Assembly: GCA_017960705.1 (NCBI GenBank)
Contig: JAGCYR010000136.1
Span: 1 to 20,649, forward strand
Source: Clostridia bacterium
GTDB lineage: Bacteria; Bacillota; Clostridia; Oscillospirales; CAG-272
Direction: 5' to 3'
Length of the DNA stretch: 20,649 nucleotides
Shown here: one piece after another, positions 7,736 through 15,123 of the stretch
How the letters are laid out: every line of letters begins with the position of its first letter
Numbering within the stretch: the first letter of the stretch is position 1
Notes under the pieces: generated by a model
What the model was told of the DNA's origin: nothing
The model's database searches: none
What the model saw: the letters and a program-made list of their open reading frames with translations, nothing else
Translations under genes and position numbers: made by a program

Positions 7736-9076
7736 ATGAGCAAACCTGTTGTGGCGATCGTGGGTCGCCCGAACGTGGGGAAAAGCACCCTGTTCAACAA
7801 ACTGATCGGCGAACGCCGCTCGATCGTCGAAGATACCCCGGGCGTGACCCGCGACCGGATCTACGGCGAAGCCGAATGGCGCGGGCGCCGCTTTATTTTG
7901 ATCGACACGGGCGGCATCGAGCCCAAGACCGACGACGTGATCCTCTCGCAGATGCGTCTGCAGGCGGAGATCGCGATCGAGTCCGCCGACGTCATCATCT
8001 TCCTCTGCGATATCCGTTCGGGGCTGCTCGCCGACGACCGCGAGATCGCCGTGATGCTGAAAAAGAGCCGGAAGCCCGTCGTGATCGGCGTGAACAAATC
8101 CGACCGGATCGGCGAAGTCGCGCCCGAGTTCTACGAATTCTACGAACTCGGTTTCGACGAGGACCCGGTCGCCCTCTCGTCGCTTCACGGTTCGGGGAGC
8201 GGGGATCTGCTCGATCGGGTGTTCGCCTACTTCCCCGAAGAGGAAGCGGGCGAGGTCGAAGAGGGCGTGGTCTCGGTCGCCGTGATCGGAAAGCCAAACG
8301 CCGGCAAATCCTCCATCGTCAACCGGCTCGCGGGCGCGGAACGCTCGATCGTCTCGGATATTCCCGGCACGACCCGCGACGCGATCGACACCCTGATCGA
8401 GAACGAGGAGGGCAAATTCAATTTCATCGACACCGCCGGCATCCGCCGTCAGAGCGCGATCGAGGACAGCGTGGAGTACTACTCGGTGCTTCGGGCGAAG
8501 ACCGCGGTCGAGCGCGCCGACGTCTGCCTCCTTATGATCGACGCCGAGAAGGGGATCACCGAGCAGGACGAGAAGATCGCCGGGATCGCCCACGAGGCGG
8601 GCAAAGGGACGATCATCGTGGTCAACAAGTGGGACGCGATCGAAAAGGATAACGATTCGGTCAAGCGCTACACCGAAAAGATCCGGATCGCCCTCGCCTA
8701 TATGCCCTACGCGCCGATCGTTTTCGTGTCGGCGAAGACCGGACAGAGAACGAACAACCTCTATAAAATGATCAACGACGTGTACGCCGCGGCGAACTTC
8801 CGCGTGCCGACCGGGATGCTGAACGATCTGCTCGCCGACGCGATGGCAAGGCATCAGCCGCCGTCGGACAAGGGCAAGCGGCTCCGCATCTACTATATGA
8901 CCCAGGTGCGCTCGGCGCCGCCGACCTTCGTCGTCTTCTGCAACAGCTCGGAACTCTTCCATTTTTCCTACCAGCGCTATCTTGAAAACTGTCTCCGCGA
9001 GACCTTCACCTTCCAGGGCACGCCGATCCGGCTGATGATCCGGGAAAAGGGCGAACAGAACGTGGGCGATATCTGA
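7736..9076 (+). CDS. der: Ribosome assembly GTPase Der (EngA)
   Basis: A 446-residue essential GTPase with two tandem G domains and a C-terminal KH-like domain, acting in 50S subunit assembly. First G domain: GRPNVGKS (10-17), DTPGVTRD, DTGG (57-60) and NKSD (120-123). Second: GKPNAGKSS (185-193), DIPGTTRD, DTAG (232-235), NKWD (297-300) and SAKTGQ. The KH-like part follows from about 355. Length is typical for the family. The start at 7736 is chosen from AAAGGA 6 nt upstream and the family's usual N-terminus; in-frame upstream ATGs lie close to or inside the promoter. obg follows after 12 nt, so the two ribosome GTPases are probably co-transcribed. Confidence 0.96.
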   Translation: MSKPVVAIVGRPNVGKSTLFNKLIGERRSIVEDTPGVTRDRIYGEAEWRGRRFILIDTGGIEPKTDDVILSQMRLQAEIAIESADVIIFLCDIRSGLLADDREIAVMLKKSRKPVVIGVNKSDRIGEVAPEFYEFYELGFDEDPVALSSLHGSGSGDLLDRVFAYFPEEEAGEVEEGVVSVAVIGKPNAGKSSIVNRLAGAERSIVSDIPGTTRDAIDTLIENEEGKFNFIDTAGIRRQSAIEDSVEYYSVLRAKTAVERADVCLLMIDAEKGITEQDEKIAGIAHEAGKGTIIVVNKWDAIEKDNDSVKRYTEKIRIALAYMPYAPIVFVSAKTGQRTNNLYKMINDVYAAANFRVPTGMLNDLLADAMARHQPPSDKGKRLRIYYMTQVRSAPPTFVVFCNSSELFHFSYQRYLENCLRETFTFQGTPIRLMIREKGEQNVGDI

Positions 9077-9088
9077 CGGAGGACTGCT

Positions 9089-10381
9089 ATGTTTATCGAT
9101 CGGATCGAGATCTCGGTCAAGGCGGGCGACGGCGGCAACGGCGCGGTCACCTTCCACCGTGAAAAATACGTGCCCGCGGGCGGTCCCGACGGCGGCGACG
9201 GCGGACGGGGCGGCAATATCGTGTTCCGCGTGGACGAGGGGGCGAACACCCTGCTCGCTTTCCGCTATCACCGCAAATTCGCGGCAGGGCGCGGCGAGGA
9301 CGGCAAAGGCGACAAGATGCACGGCAAGAACGGGCAGGACGTCGTGATCCTCGTGCCTCCCGGGACCCTGCTCCGCGATCCCGAAACGAAAAAGATCCTT
9401 TTCGATATGTCGCGCGACCGCGAATTCATCGCGGCGAAGGGCGGACGCGGCGGCTGGGGCAACCGGCATTTCGCCACCCCGACCCGGCAGATCCCGCGCT
9501 TCGCCAAGAGCGGGACCAAGGGAGAAGAAAAGGATATCCTTCTGGAACTGAAAATGATCGCGGACGTGGGGCTGATCGGCTTTCCGAACGTCGGAAAATC
9601 GTCGCTGCTCTCCAGGATCTCGAAGGCGAGACCCAAGATCGCGGACTACCATTTCACCACCCTTTCCCCCAACCTCGGCGTGGTCGAGGTCGGAGAGGGG
9701 CGCGGATTCGTTTGCGCCGACATCCCCGGGCTGATCGAGGGGGCGTCGGAGGGTCTCGGGCTGGGGCACGATTTTCTCCGTCATACCGACCGCTGCCGGC
9801 TGCTTCTGCACGTGGTCGACCTCTCGGGCTGCGAGGGGCGCGATCCGGTCGAGGATATCGGGGTGATCGACCGCGAGCTCGCCCGCTACTCCCCCGAGCT
9901 TGCGACCCATCCGCAGATCCTCGTCGCGAACAAAGCCGACGCCGTCGACGAATCGAGCGACGCGTGGGAGCGGGTGCAAAAGAGAGCCGCCGAACTCGGT
10001 CGTCCCGTGATCCGGGTGTCCGCCGCGACGGGCGAGGGGCTCCCCGAACTGATCCGTCTGGCGGCGGCGGAGCTTGAAAAACTCCCGCCCGTCAAGGAAT
10101 ACGAGCCCGAGATCACCCCCGAGACCGAGGCGGCGAAAAAGGCGCTCGAATCTGCCGACGAGAAGCAGACCTTCGTCCGTCGCGAGAACGGGATCTACTA
10201 CGTCGAGGGCAAGTGGCTCTCCAACTTTATGGAACAGCTCAACCTGAACGACTACGACCAGCTCAACCGTTTCCAGCAGGTACTCGAAAAGAACGGCGTG
10301 ATCGACATGCTCCGCGAGGCGGGTGTGCGCGACGGCGACACCGTCGAGATCTACGGCTTTTCGTTCGACTTCTACTATTGA
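9089..10381 (+). CDS. obg: Obg family GTPase with OCT domain
   Basis: A 430-residue GTPase that binds the 50S subunit and is linked to ribosome maturation and stress responses. Residues 1-158 form the glycine-rich Obg fold (GDGGNGAVTFHREKYVPAGG, then GGDGGRGGNI). Residues 159-335 are the G domain with GFPNVGKSS (164-172), the switch FTTLSPNLG, DIPG (211-214), NKAD (281-284) and SAA (311-313). Residues about 360-430 are the C-terminal OCT domain typical of Bacillota Obg, ending in GDTVEIYGFSFDFYY. GGAGG at 9078-9082 supports the start. It lies 12 nt after der and 31 nt before the queG-like gene, consistent with one transcript. Confidence 0.96.
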   Translation: MFIDRIEISVKAGDGGNGAVTFHREKYVPAGGPDGGDGGRGGNIVFRVDEGANTLLAFRYHRKFAAGRGEDGKGDKMHGKNGQDVVILVPPGTLLRDPETKKILFDMSRDREFIAAKGGRGGWGNRHFATPTRQIPRFAKSGTKGEEKDILLELKMIADVGLIGFPNVGKSSLLSRISKARPKIADYHFTTLSPNLGVVEVGEGRGFVCADIPGLIEGASEGLGLGHDFLRHTDRCRLLLHVVDLSGCEGRDPVEDIGVIDRELARYSPELATHPQILVANKADAVDESSDAWERVQKRAAELGRPVIRVSAATGEGLPELIRLAAAELEKLPPVKEYEPEITPETEAAKKALESADEKQTFVRRENGIYYVEGKWLSNFMEQLNLNDYDQLNRFQQVLEKNGVIDMLREAGVRDGDTVEIYGFSFDFYY

Positions 10382-10412
10382 CTTCGCTTGCAACCGAGAG
10401 GGGGGATCGCCC

Positions 10413-11255
10413 GTGGACTACGCTTCGCTCGACGCCGTTTTCCGGTCGGAGGGGATCACGCAGTACGCCGTGATCCCCTTTTCGGCTTGCCGCGTCACCC
10501 TGCAGAAACTGCTCGACCGCGAGCCGGACTTCGTTCCGCGTACCGTCCTTCTGTATCTGGTCCCCTACTACGCCGGACCGACCGAAAATCTCTCGCTCTA
10601 CGCGGCGTCGCGGGACTATCATCTGTTCTTCAAGTCCTTCGGGGAAAAGCTGATCGGGTACCTGCAAACGGTCTTCCCGAACGGGGGTTTTCGCAGTTAC
10701 GGCGACCATTCCCCGATAAACGAATGCGACGCCGCGACGAAGGCGGGGCTCGGGGTGATCGGGCGGAACGGGCTTCTGATCCATCCGCAATACGCCTCGC
10801 TCGTCTTTATCGGCGACCTTGTGACCGACGTTCCGCCGGAGGATTTCCCCGGTTGCCGTGAGCCGCAAGCAGTCTCCTATTGCGAAAACTGCGGCTGTTG
10901 CGCGAACGCCTGCCCGACCGGGATCCTCTCGGGCAAGGGCGAACTCTGCCTTTCCGCCGTGACCCAGAAGAAAGGCGAACTCACCCCGGAGGAAAAGCAG
11001 CTGATCCTCGACCACGGCTCTGCCTGGGGATGCGATCTGTGTCAGGTGTCCTGCCCCCACGTCAAGCGGGCGATCGAGTCCGGCGAAGCGCTCTCCCCGG
11101 TCCCCTTTTTCAAGGTCGACCGCACCCCGCGCCTGACCTACGATCTCGTCGCCGCGATGCCGGAGGACGAGTTCAAATCCCGCGCCTACGCCTGGCGCGG
11201 CAGAAAGACCCTCCTCCGCAACCTCGCGCTGCTGGAGGGGCGAGACGGGGAGTAG
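10413..11255 (+). CDS. queG: Epoxyqueuosine reductase-like double [4Fe-4S] protein, short form
   Basis: A 280-residue protein resembling QueG, the cobalamin and iron-sulfur enzyme that reduces epoxyqueuosine to queuosine in tRNA anticodons. Cluster motifs are CENCGCCANACPTGI (a CxxCxxCxxxCP ferredoxin motif) and WGCDLCQVSCPHVK. Upstream, GDHSPINECDAATKAGLG followed by VIGRNGLLI matches the QueG core, and its Asp aligns with the proposed proton-donor Asp in the DTAPVLE segment of characterised enzymes. Start: a GTG at 10413 with a strong purine-rich site (GAGAGGGGGG) 7 nt upstream; no good ATG fits. It is shorter than the 350-390 residues of many QueG proteins and lacks the C-terminal HEAT-like region, so substrate identity is less certain than fold. 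It closes the der-obg run and is followed by the hairpin array and a terminator. Confidence 0.75.
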   Translation: MDYASLDAVFRSEGITQYAVIPFSACRVTLQKLLDREPDFVPRTVLLYLVPYYAGPTENLSLYAASRDYHLFFKSFGEKLIGYLQTVFPNGGFRSYGDHSPINECDAATKAGLGVIGRNGLLIHPQYASLVFIGDLVTDVPPEDFPGCREPQAVSYCENCGCCANACPTGILSGKGELCLSAVTQKKGELTPEEKQLILDHGSAWGCDLCQVSCPHVKRAIESGEALSPVPFFKVDRTPRLTYDLVAAMPEDEFKSRAYAWRGRKTLLRNLALLEGRDGE

Positions 11256-11262
11256 CCGTCGC

Positions 11263-11347
11263 GCCGCGCCCCGCGCGGCATATCGCGTTGCGCCCGCGCA
11301 ACATATCGCACGCGAAGCGTATCTCGCGTTGCGCAGCAACCTATCGC
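11263..11347 (+). repeat. Array of four distinct small hairpins joined by a conserved 7-nt linker
   Basis: Hairpin 1 is GCCGCGC-CCC-GCGCGGC (11263-11279). Hairpin 2 is GTTGCG-CCCG-CGCAAC (11287-11302). Hairpin 3 is ACGC-GAA-GCGT (11310-11320). Hairpin 4 is GTTGC-GCA-GCAAC (11328-11340). The linkers are ATATCGC, ATATCGC, ATCTCGC and CTATCGC. Stems differ in sequence and length but all pair perfectly, while the linkers stay nearly constant. The array starts 7 nt after the queG-like stop and runs directly into a terminator stem. Confidence 0.8.
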
Positions 11348-11348
11348 G

Positions 11349-11380
11349 CCGCCGACGGCTCCCGTCGGCGGGTTTTCTTT
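11349..11380 (+). terminator. Terminator ending the der-obg-queG transcript
   Basis: CCGCCGACGG (11349-11358) pairs with CCGTCGGCGG (11362-11371), a 10-bp perfect stem with a 3-nt loop, followed by GTTTTCTTT. It directly abuts the hairpin array. Confidence 0.88.
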
Positions 11381-11452
11381 GTCCCCTTTTTGGTACAACG
11401 TTCGTGCTATCCTTATCTTGCGGGCAAATCCCGCGGAAAGGATACACACGCC

Positions 11453-12727
11453 ATGACCACCTCCGCTTTCGACCGTGTGATCGGTTACGAATCGGTCAAA
11501 AAAGAACTGAAACTTCTCTGTGACGTCTGGAAGAATTCCGGCAAATACGAGCGTTTGGGCGGAAAACCCCCGCACGGGCTGCTCCTTCACGGCGACCCCG
11601 GGCTCGGAAAGACGCTGTTCGCCACCTGCCTGATCGAGGAGTGCGGACTGCCGTCGATCACGGTAAGAAAGGACAGAGCGAACGGCGCGTTCCTCGACGA
11701 ACTCCGGCTCGCGTTCGACGAGGCGAAAGAGAAAGCGCCCGCGATCCTTCTGCTCGACGATCTCGACAAGTTCACGAACGACGTCAGTGAAAACAACCGG
11801 GATGCCGACGAATATGTGACGGTGCAGACCGAGATGGACGCCACGGCGAACTGCGGCGTTTTCGTCGTCGCCACCGTGAACGACCGCTGGAAACTCCCCG
11901 AGTCGCTTCTCCGCGCGGGCAGATTCGACGTCGAGATCGAACTCGCGACCCCGTCGCTCAAAGATACCGAAAAGATCATCCGGCACTATCTTGCGGGCAA
12001 GGGATTCGACCTTGACCAAGCTGACCTCAAGGAGTTTGCCGGGATTATGGTCGAAAACTCCTGCGCCGACATCGAATCGGTCGTTAATCAAGCAACGATC
12101 TACGCGGTCTACGATGGGCGGGACAGGGTCACAAAAGACGATCTGATCCGCGCTTGCCTGCGCAAGTTCTTCAACGCCCCCGAAGGTGGAGACAGTTACA
12201 GCGCCTTGACTCGTTCCCAAACAGCTTATCACGAGGCGGCGCACGCGATCGTCGCGGATGTTCTGGAGCCCGGATCGGTCAACCTGATCTCAATCAAGGC
12301 GACCGACGGAAAGGTCGGTGGAACGGTTTCCTTCCGTAACGATCCGGACTATTTCCATCGGATGATTTATCAGGAAAACCGCGTGCGAGCTATCCTCGCG
12401 GGCAAAGCGGTGACCGAAATGGTGTTTGGAGAAATCGACGTCGGTTCCAAATCGGACGTCAACCGGGCGATACGCGTAGTCGAGCGATTCCGAGACGATT
12501 TTTCCGCCTACGGATTTGCGAACATTGTCCACCAGTGGACGCCTGAAGCGGTCAAAGCAGACGCGCATCGCCGCATGACCGAGATACTGGAGGACTACTA
12601 CCGCGAAACCAAGAAGATCTTGGCGGACCATCGCCCCTACCTCGACGCTGTGGCAAAGGCGCTACTTGAAAAAGAAACTCTGCTCGGCTGTGATCTCGCC
12701 CGGATCCGGCAAACGGTTGAGGGATGA
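11453..12727 (+). CDS. Soluble FtsH-like AAA+ ATPase with M41-type metallopeptidase domain
   Basis: A 424-residue protein with FtsH-like domain order but no membrane segment. Residues 1-240 are an AAA+ module: Walker A GDPGLGKT (47-54), a Walker B region LLLDDLD where the usual catalytic Glu is Asp103, a sensor segment VVATVND, and RAGRFD (154-159) supplying both arginine-finger positions. The aromatic pore-loop segment of FtsH (FVG) is replaced by a stretch near RKDRAN. Residues about 255-424 resemble the M41 peptidase: HEAAH (260-264) as zinc site and Asp335 in SKSDVNRA at the place of the third ligand. ATP-driven proteolysis is likely from the motifs; substrates are unknown. The start has AAGGA 10 nt upstream. 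No convincing promoter is seen; the preceding terminator separates it from queG. The first part of the reading frame before 11453 is only an overlap with the previous gene in another frame. Confidence 0.8.
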   Translation: MTTSAFDRVIGYESVKKELKLLCDVWKNSGKYERLGGKPPHGLLLHGDPGLGKTLFATCLIEECGLPSITVRKDRANGAFLDELRLAFDEAKEKAPAILLLDDLDKFTNDVSENNRDADEYVTVQTEMDATANCGVFVVATVNDRWKLPESLLRAGRFDVEIELATPSLKDTEKIIRHYLAGKGFDLDQADLKEFAGIMVENSCADIESVVNQATIYAVYDGRDRVTKDDLIRACLRKFFNAPEGGDSYSALTRSQTAYHEAAHAIVADVLEPGSVNLISIKATDGKVGGTVSFRNDPDYFHRMIYQENRVRAILAGKAVTEMVFGEIDVGSKSDVNRAIRVVERFRDDFSAYGFANIVHQWTPEAVKADAHRRMTEILEDYYRETKKILADHRPYLDAVAKALLEKETLLGCDLARIRQTVEG

Positions 12728-12754
12728 TTTTCGACAGATCTTTCTCCATCTTCC

Positions 12755-12783
12755 CTTGCAATCGTGTCCCGTTTATGGTACAA
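12755..12783 (+). promoter_or_regulatory. Sigma-A promoter of the WYL regulator gene
   Basis: TTGCAA (12755-12760), 17-bp spacer, TACAAT (12778-12783), starting 27 nt after the protease stop codon. The predicted transcript starts near 12790 and carries GGGGGTGA (12801-12808) as ribosome site. Confidence 0.8.
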
Positions 12784-12812
12784 TGAAGTATCAAACGAAC
12801 GGGGGTGACCGT

Positions 12813-13817
12813 ATGGCGGAATTAGAACCCAAACGGCTGGCGCTTCTTCGGATCCTTGAGATTTTGCAGAAGAACAGCGACGAAAAACACCCGCTGAAGC
12901 AGGACGAAATCTTGCGCATTTTGGAGCGTGACTACGGGATCGTACTTGAACGCAAAGCGGTGGGGCGGATCGTGGCTGTGCTGAAAGACGCGGGGTACGA
13001 GATCGAATCCACCGCGTCGGGGTGCTATCTTTCGGAGCGGGCGTTTCTTGACTCGGAGATCCATCTTCTGATCGACGGGATCCTCGCGAGCAAGCACGTC
13101 AATCCCCGCCATTCGAAGGAACTGATCGACAAGCTGGCGGCGCTCGCGAGCCCCTCCTTCCGCAAAAACGTGAAGCACGTCTACACGGTCAACGATTGGG
13201 ACAAAACCGAGGATCCCGCGCTGTTTTACACGATCGAGATCATCGACGAGGCGATCGAACGGAAAAAGCAGATCGAATACGACTACGTCAAGTACGGCGC
13301 GGACAAAAAGACGCACGTCACCAGCCGCCAGCGCGGAACGCCCTATCTTCTGATCCTGCACAATCAGCGCTACTACCTGATGTCACTGAACGAAAAGTTC
13401 AAGACCGTCTTCTACGATCGGGTGGACCATATCCGGAACGTCCGTATGATCGACGAGCCCGCCACCCCGATCCGCACGGTCCCCGGCTACGAGAACGGTA
13501 TCGACTACAAGCGCTTCTCCACCGCCCTGCCTTATATGTTCTCCGACCAACCCGAACACGTCGAGTTTCTCGCCGAAACGTGGGTGATCGACCAGGTGAT
13601 CGACTGGTTCGGCAAGGGGATCACCGTCACCCCCGTCGACGAAAACCGCTGCCGCGTCCGCGTTGAATCCAGCCCGTCGGCGATGAAATACTGGGCGCTC
13701 CAGTACGCCGGCGCCGTCGAGATCACCTCCCCCGAAAAGCTCCGTGAGGAAATCGGCAAGACCCTCTCCGAAGCCGCGGAGAAGTACAAGAGCGGAGTAT
13801 CAGAAAAAAAAGAATAA
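12813..13817 (+). CDS. WYL-domain transcriptional regulator
   Basis: A 334-residue regulator with an N-terminal winged helix-turn-helix (about residues 8-70; PLKQDEILRILERDYGI then ERKAVGRIVAVLKDAGY), a WYL-type ligand-sensing domain (about 135-215, with YLLILHNQRYYLMSLNE as the core), and a C-terminal WCX-like extension (about 245-325). WYL proteins sense nucleic acids or nucleotides in several cases and often control defence genes (BrxR, CapW) or DNA repair. The start at 12813 follows a GGGGGTGA site; upstream in-frame ATGs lie in or before the promoter. It is convergent with the LlaJI-like nuclease gene and separated from it by a terminator. Composition is host-like, so it may be resident rather than part of the acquired module. 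Whether it controls the neighbouring restriction genes is inference. Confidence 0.85.
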   Translation: MAELEPKRLALLRILEILQKNSDEKHPLKQDEILRILERDYGIVLERKAVGRIVAVLKDAGYEIESTASGCYLSERAFLDSEIHLLIDGILASKHVNPRHSKELIDKLAALASPSFRKNVKHVYTVNDWDKTEDPALFYTIEIIDEAIERKKQIEYDYVKYGADKKTHVTSRQRGTPYLLILHNQRYYLMSLNEKFKTVFYDRVDHIRNVRMIDEPATPIRTVPGYENGIDYKRFSTALPYMFSDQPEHVEFLAETWVIDQVIDWFGKGITVTPVDENRCRVRVESSPSAMKYWALQYAGAVEITSPEKLREEIGKTLSEAAEKYKSGVSEKKE

Positions 13818-13824
13818 TACAATA

Positions 13825-13858
13825 ATACCGCCGCATCGTTTTTTCGGTGCGGCGGTAT
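13825..13858. terminator. Bidirectional terminator between WYL gene and restriction operon
   Basis: ATACCGCCGCATCG (13825-13838) pairs with CGGTGCGGCGGTAT (13845-13858), 14 bp with one T-G pair, loop T6. It lies 7 nt after the WYL stop and 11 nt beyond the LlaJI-like stop, placing it to serve both convergent units. Confidence 0.85.
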
Positions 13859-13869
13859 ATTTCATTGAC

Positions 13870-15123
13870 TCAACCTAAAACGCCCTGTTTTTCTTTCGCT
13901 ATCTGATCGATAAGACTCTTTTTATCCAATTCGTGATGCAACCGGTTCCATGTTTTTACAACATAGTGTAGATCAATCAAAAATACATAAATCGTTCCGT
14001 AAACTTTATCCTGAGCCCAATTAGACGAAACGTTCCCGACATAAACAAGTTTTTCATCTTCGTTTGAGATCATTTCCCCAGTTTTCGACAGAGAATCATA
14101 TGGCAGGATAAATACATTGAAAACATCATGTGAAGAAAACTTTTCTTCAACATAAGAACCGTAAGTTATTTGTTTTACGATTGACGACGCTTCAGGCAAG
14201 CCTTTTGTTTGAGATAGATCGAGTGATCCATATCTATAAAACTTGGAGTCTATTATATATATTTCGTCCTTATCGCCGTTACTGAACTTCATAATTGTAT
14301 CTGGTCGAATGGTCGGACCAGCCAATTCTTTGTCTGCGGAATGCTTCAAATGCCAAACGAATCTAGGATAGAAATCTTCGGCATTTTCTGTACCGAAAAT
14401 CCGATCGATCATTCTCTCGAAAACATAATGATAAGAATCTACCCCGTAAACAATGCTATTGTCAGTAGATACCTCATCCAACCCTAATAGAACATTCTTC
14501 ATATGCAAAAAGCGCAAATGATTATCGTCATTAAATGTTCTGTTCATTTCAGATTGAATGGCATCCAGATACCTTGGAACCATTTTGGGAGCATTTGTCG
14601 CTATTTCAATAGACTCAGACTTTATGCCATAAATCCATCCAAGGAAAGATGCACTCTTTTGAACACAATAACGATATGCTTCTGTAAGAACCGTATCTCG
14701 CGGGCTTTTAACCTCAACAATTAAATCTGAATAAACAATATTTAAACCAGAAATCATTGGTTGCCGCTGCAATGTGCGTTTCCAGTTTATTCTCCCTCTT
14801 TGATTTGCTTTAAACACTCTTTCCAAGGGACTATTAAAACCGTTTTTGATGTAGTCCTCAATGATCCAAATATACGAAAGCAGTGCAAGATCGTCCCCGA
14901 AAGCATGATGATCATTAGCATAAACTCTATCTACAGCCGTATGTTTTGCTATAGATATTGTTTTTAGCAGATCAAGGAAATCGTCACGCTCATAATGATC
15001 CGGGTCGAAATGGTAACACTCCGGGTAGTAAAAATGAATATGGTTTCCGTCTATTTTTAACCCGACAAAAGAGTTTCCGCTTTCTCCGGTTACCTTGTGT
15101 GTGAACAGATTGTCAATTCTCAT
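13870..15123 (-). CDS. LlaJI-family restriction endonuclease subunit (McrC-like role)
   Basis: A 417-residue protein resembling the second, nuclease subunit of LlaJI, a restriction system built from an McrB-like GTPase and a separate nuclease. The C-terminal half has a PD-(D/E)xK pattern: RPDTIM with Asp275, then IYIIDSKFY with Asp292 and Lys294, and the downstream helix SIVKQITYG. The N-terminal 230 residues are less recognisable and probably contact the partner or DNA. Its start overlaps the McrB-like stop by 4 nt (ATGA), indicating translational coupling. GC content is far below the flanking genes, suggesting transfer. No methyltransferase is present nearby, so it may act on modified DNA (type IV) rather than as a classical R-M nuclease; that is inference. 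Confidence 0.8.
   Translation of the reverse strand: MRIDNLFTHKVTGESGNSFVGLKIDGNHIHFYYPECYHFDPDHYERDDFLDLLKTISIAKHTAVDRVYANDHHAFGDDLALLSYIWIIEDYIKNGFNSPLERVFKANQRGRINWKRTLQRQPMISGLNIVYSDLIVEVKSPRDTVLTEAYRYCVQKSASFLGWIYGIKSESIEIATNAPKMVPRYLDAIQSEMNRTFNDDNHLRFLHMKNVLLGLDEVSTDNSIVYGVDSYHYVFERMIDRIFGTENAEDFYPRFVWHLKHSADKELAGPTIRPDTIMKFSNGDKDEIYIIDSKFYRYGSLDLSQTKGLPEASSIVKQITYGSYVEEKFSSHDVFNVFILPYDSLSKTGEMISNEDEKLVYVGNVSSNWAQDKVYGTIYVFLIDLHYVVKTWNRLHHELDKKSLIDQIAKEKQGVLG

Noticed and set aside
7664..10393. A 909-residue open frame antisense to der and obg
   Set aside because: It is a shadow of two clear GTPase genes in GC-rich DNA with strong codon bias; it has no ribosome site and no recognisable domain.
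11263..11347. CRISPR-like array
   Set aside because: The constant part is only 7 nt and the variable parts are palindromic, unlike spacers; no cas genes are near.
10880..11452. N-terminal extension of the AAA-M41 reading frame
   Set aside because: This part overlaps the queG-like gene in another frame and crosses the hairpin array and terminator; the ATG at 11453 has a ribosome site.
11453..12727. Genuine FtsH
   Set aside because: There are no membrane segments, the pore aromatic is missing, and the protein is much shorter than the usual 600 or more residues.
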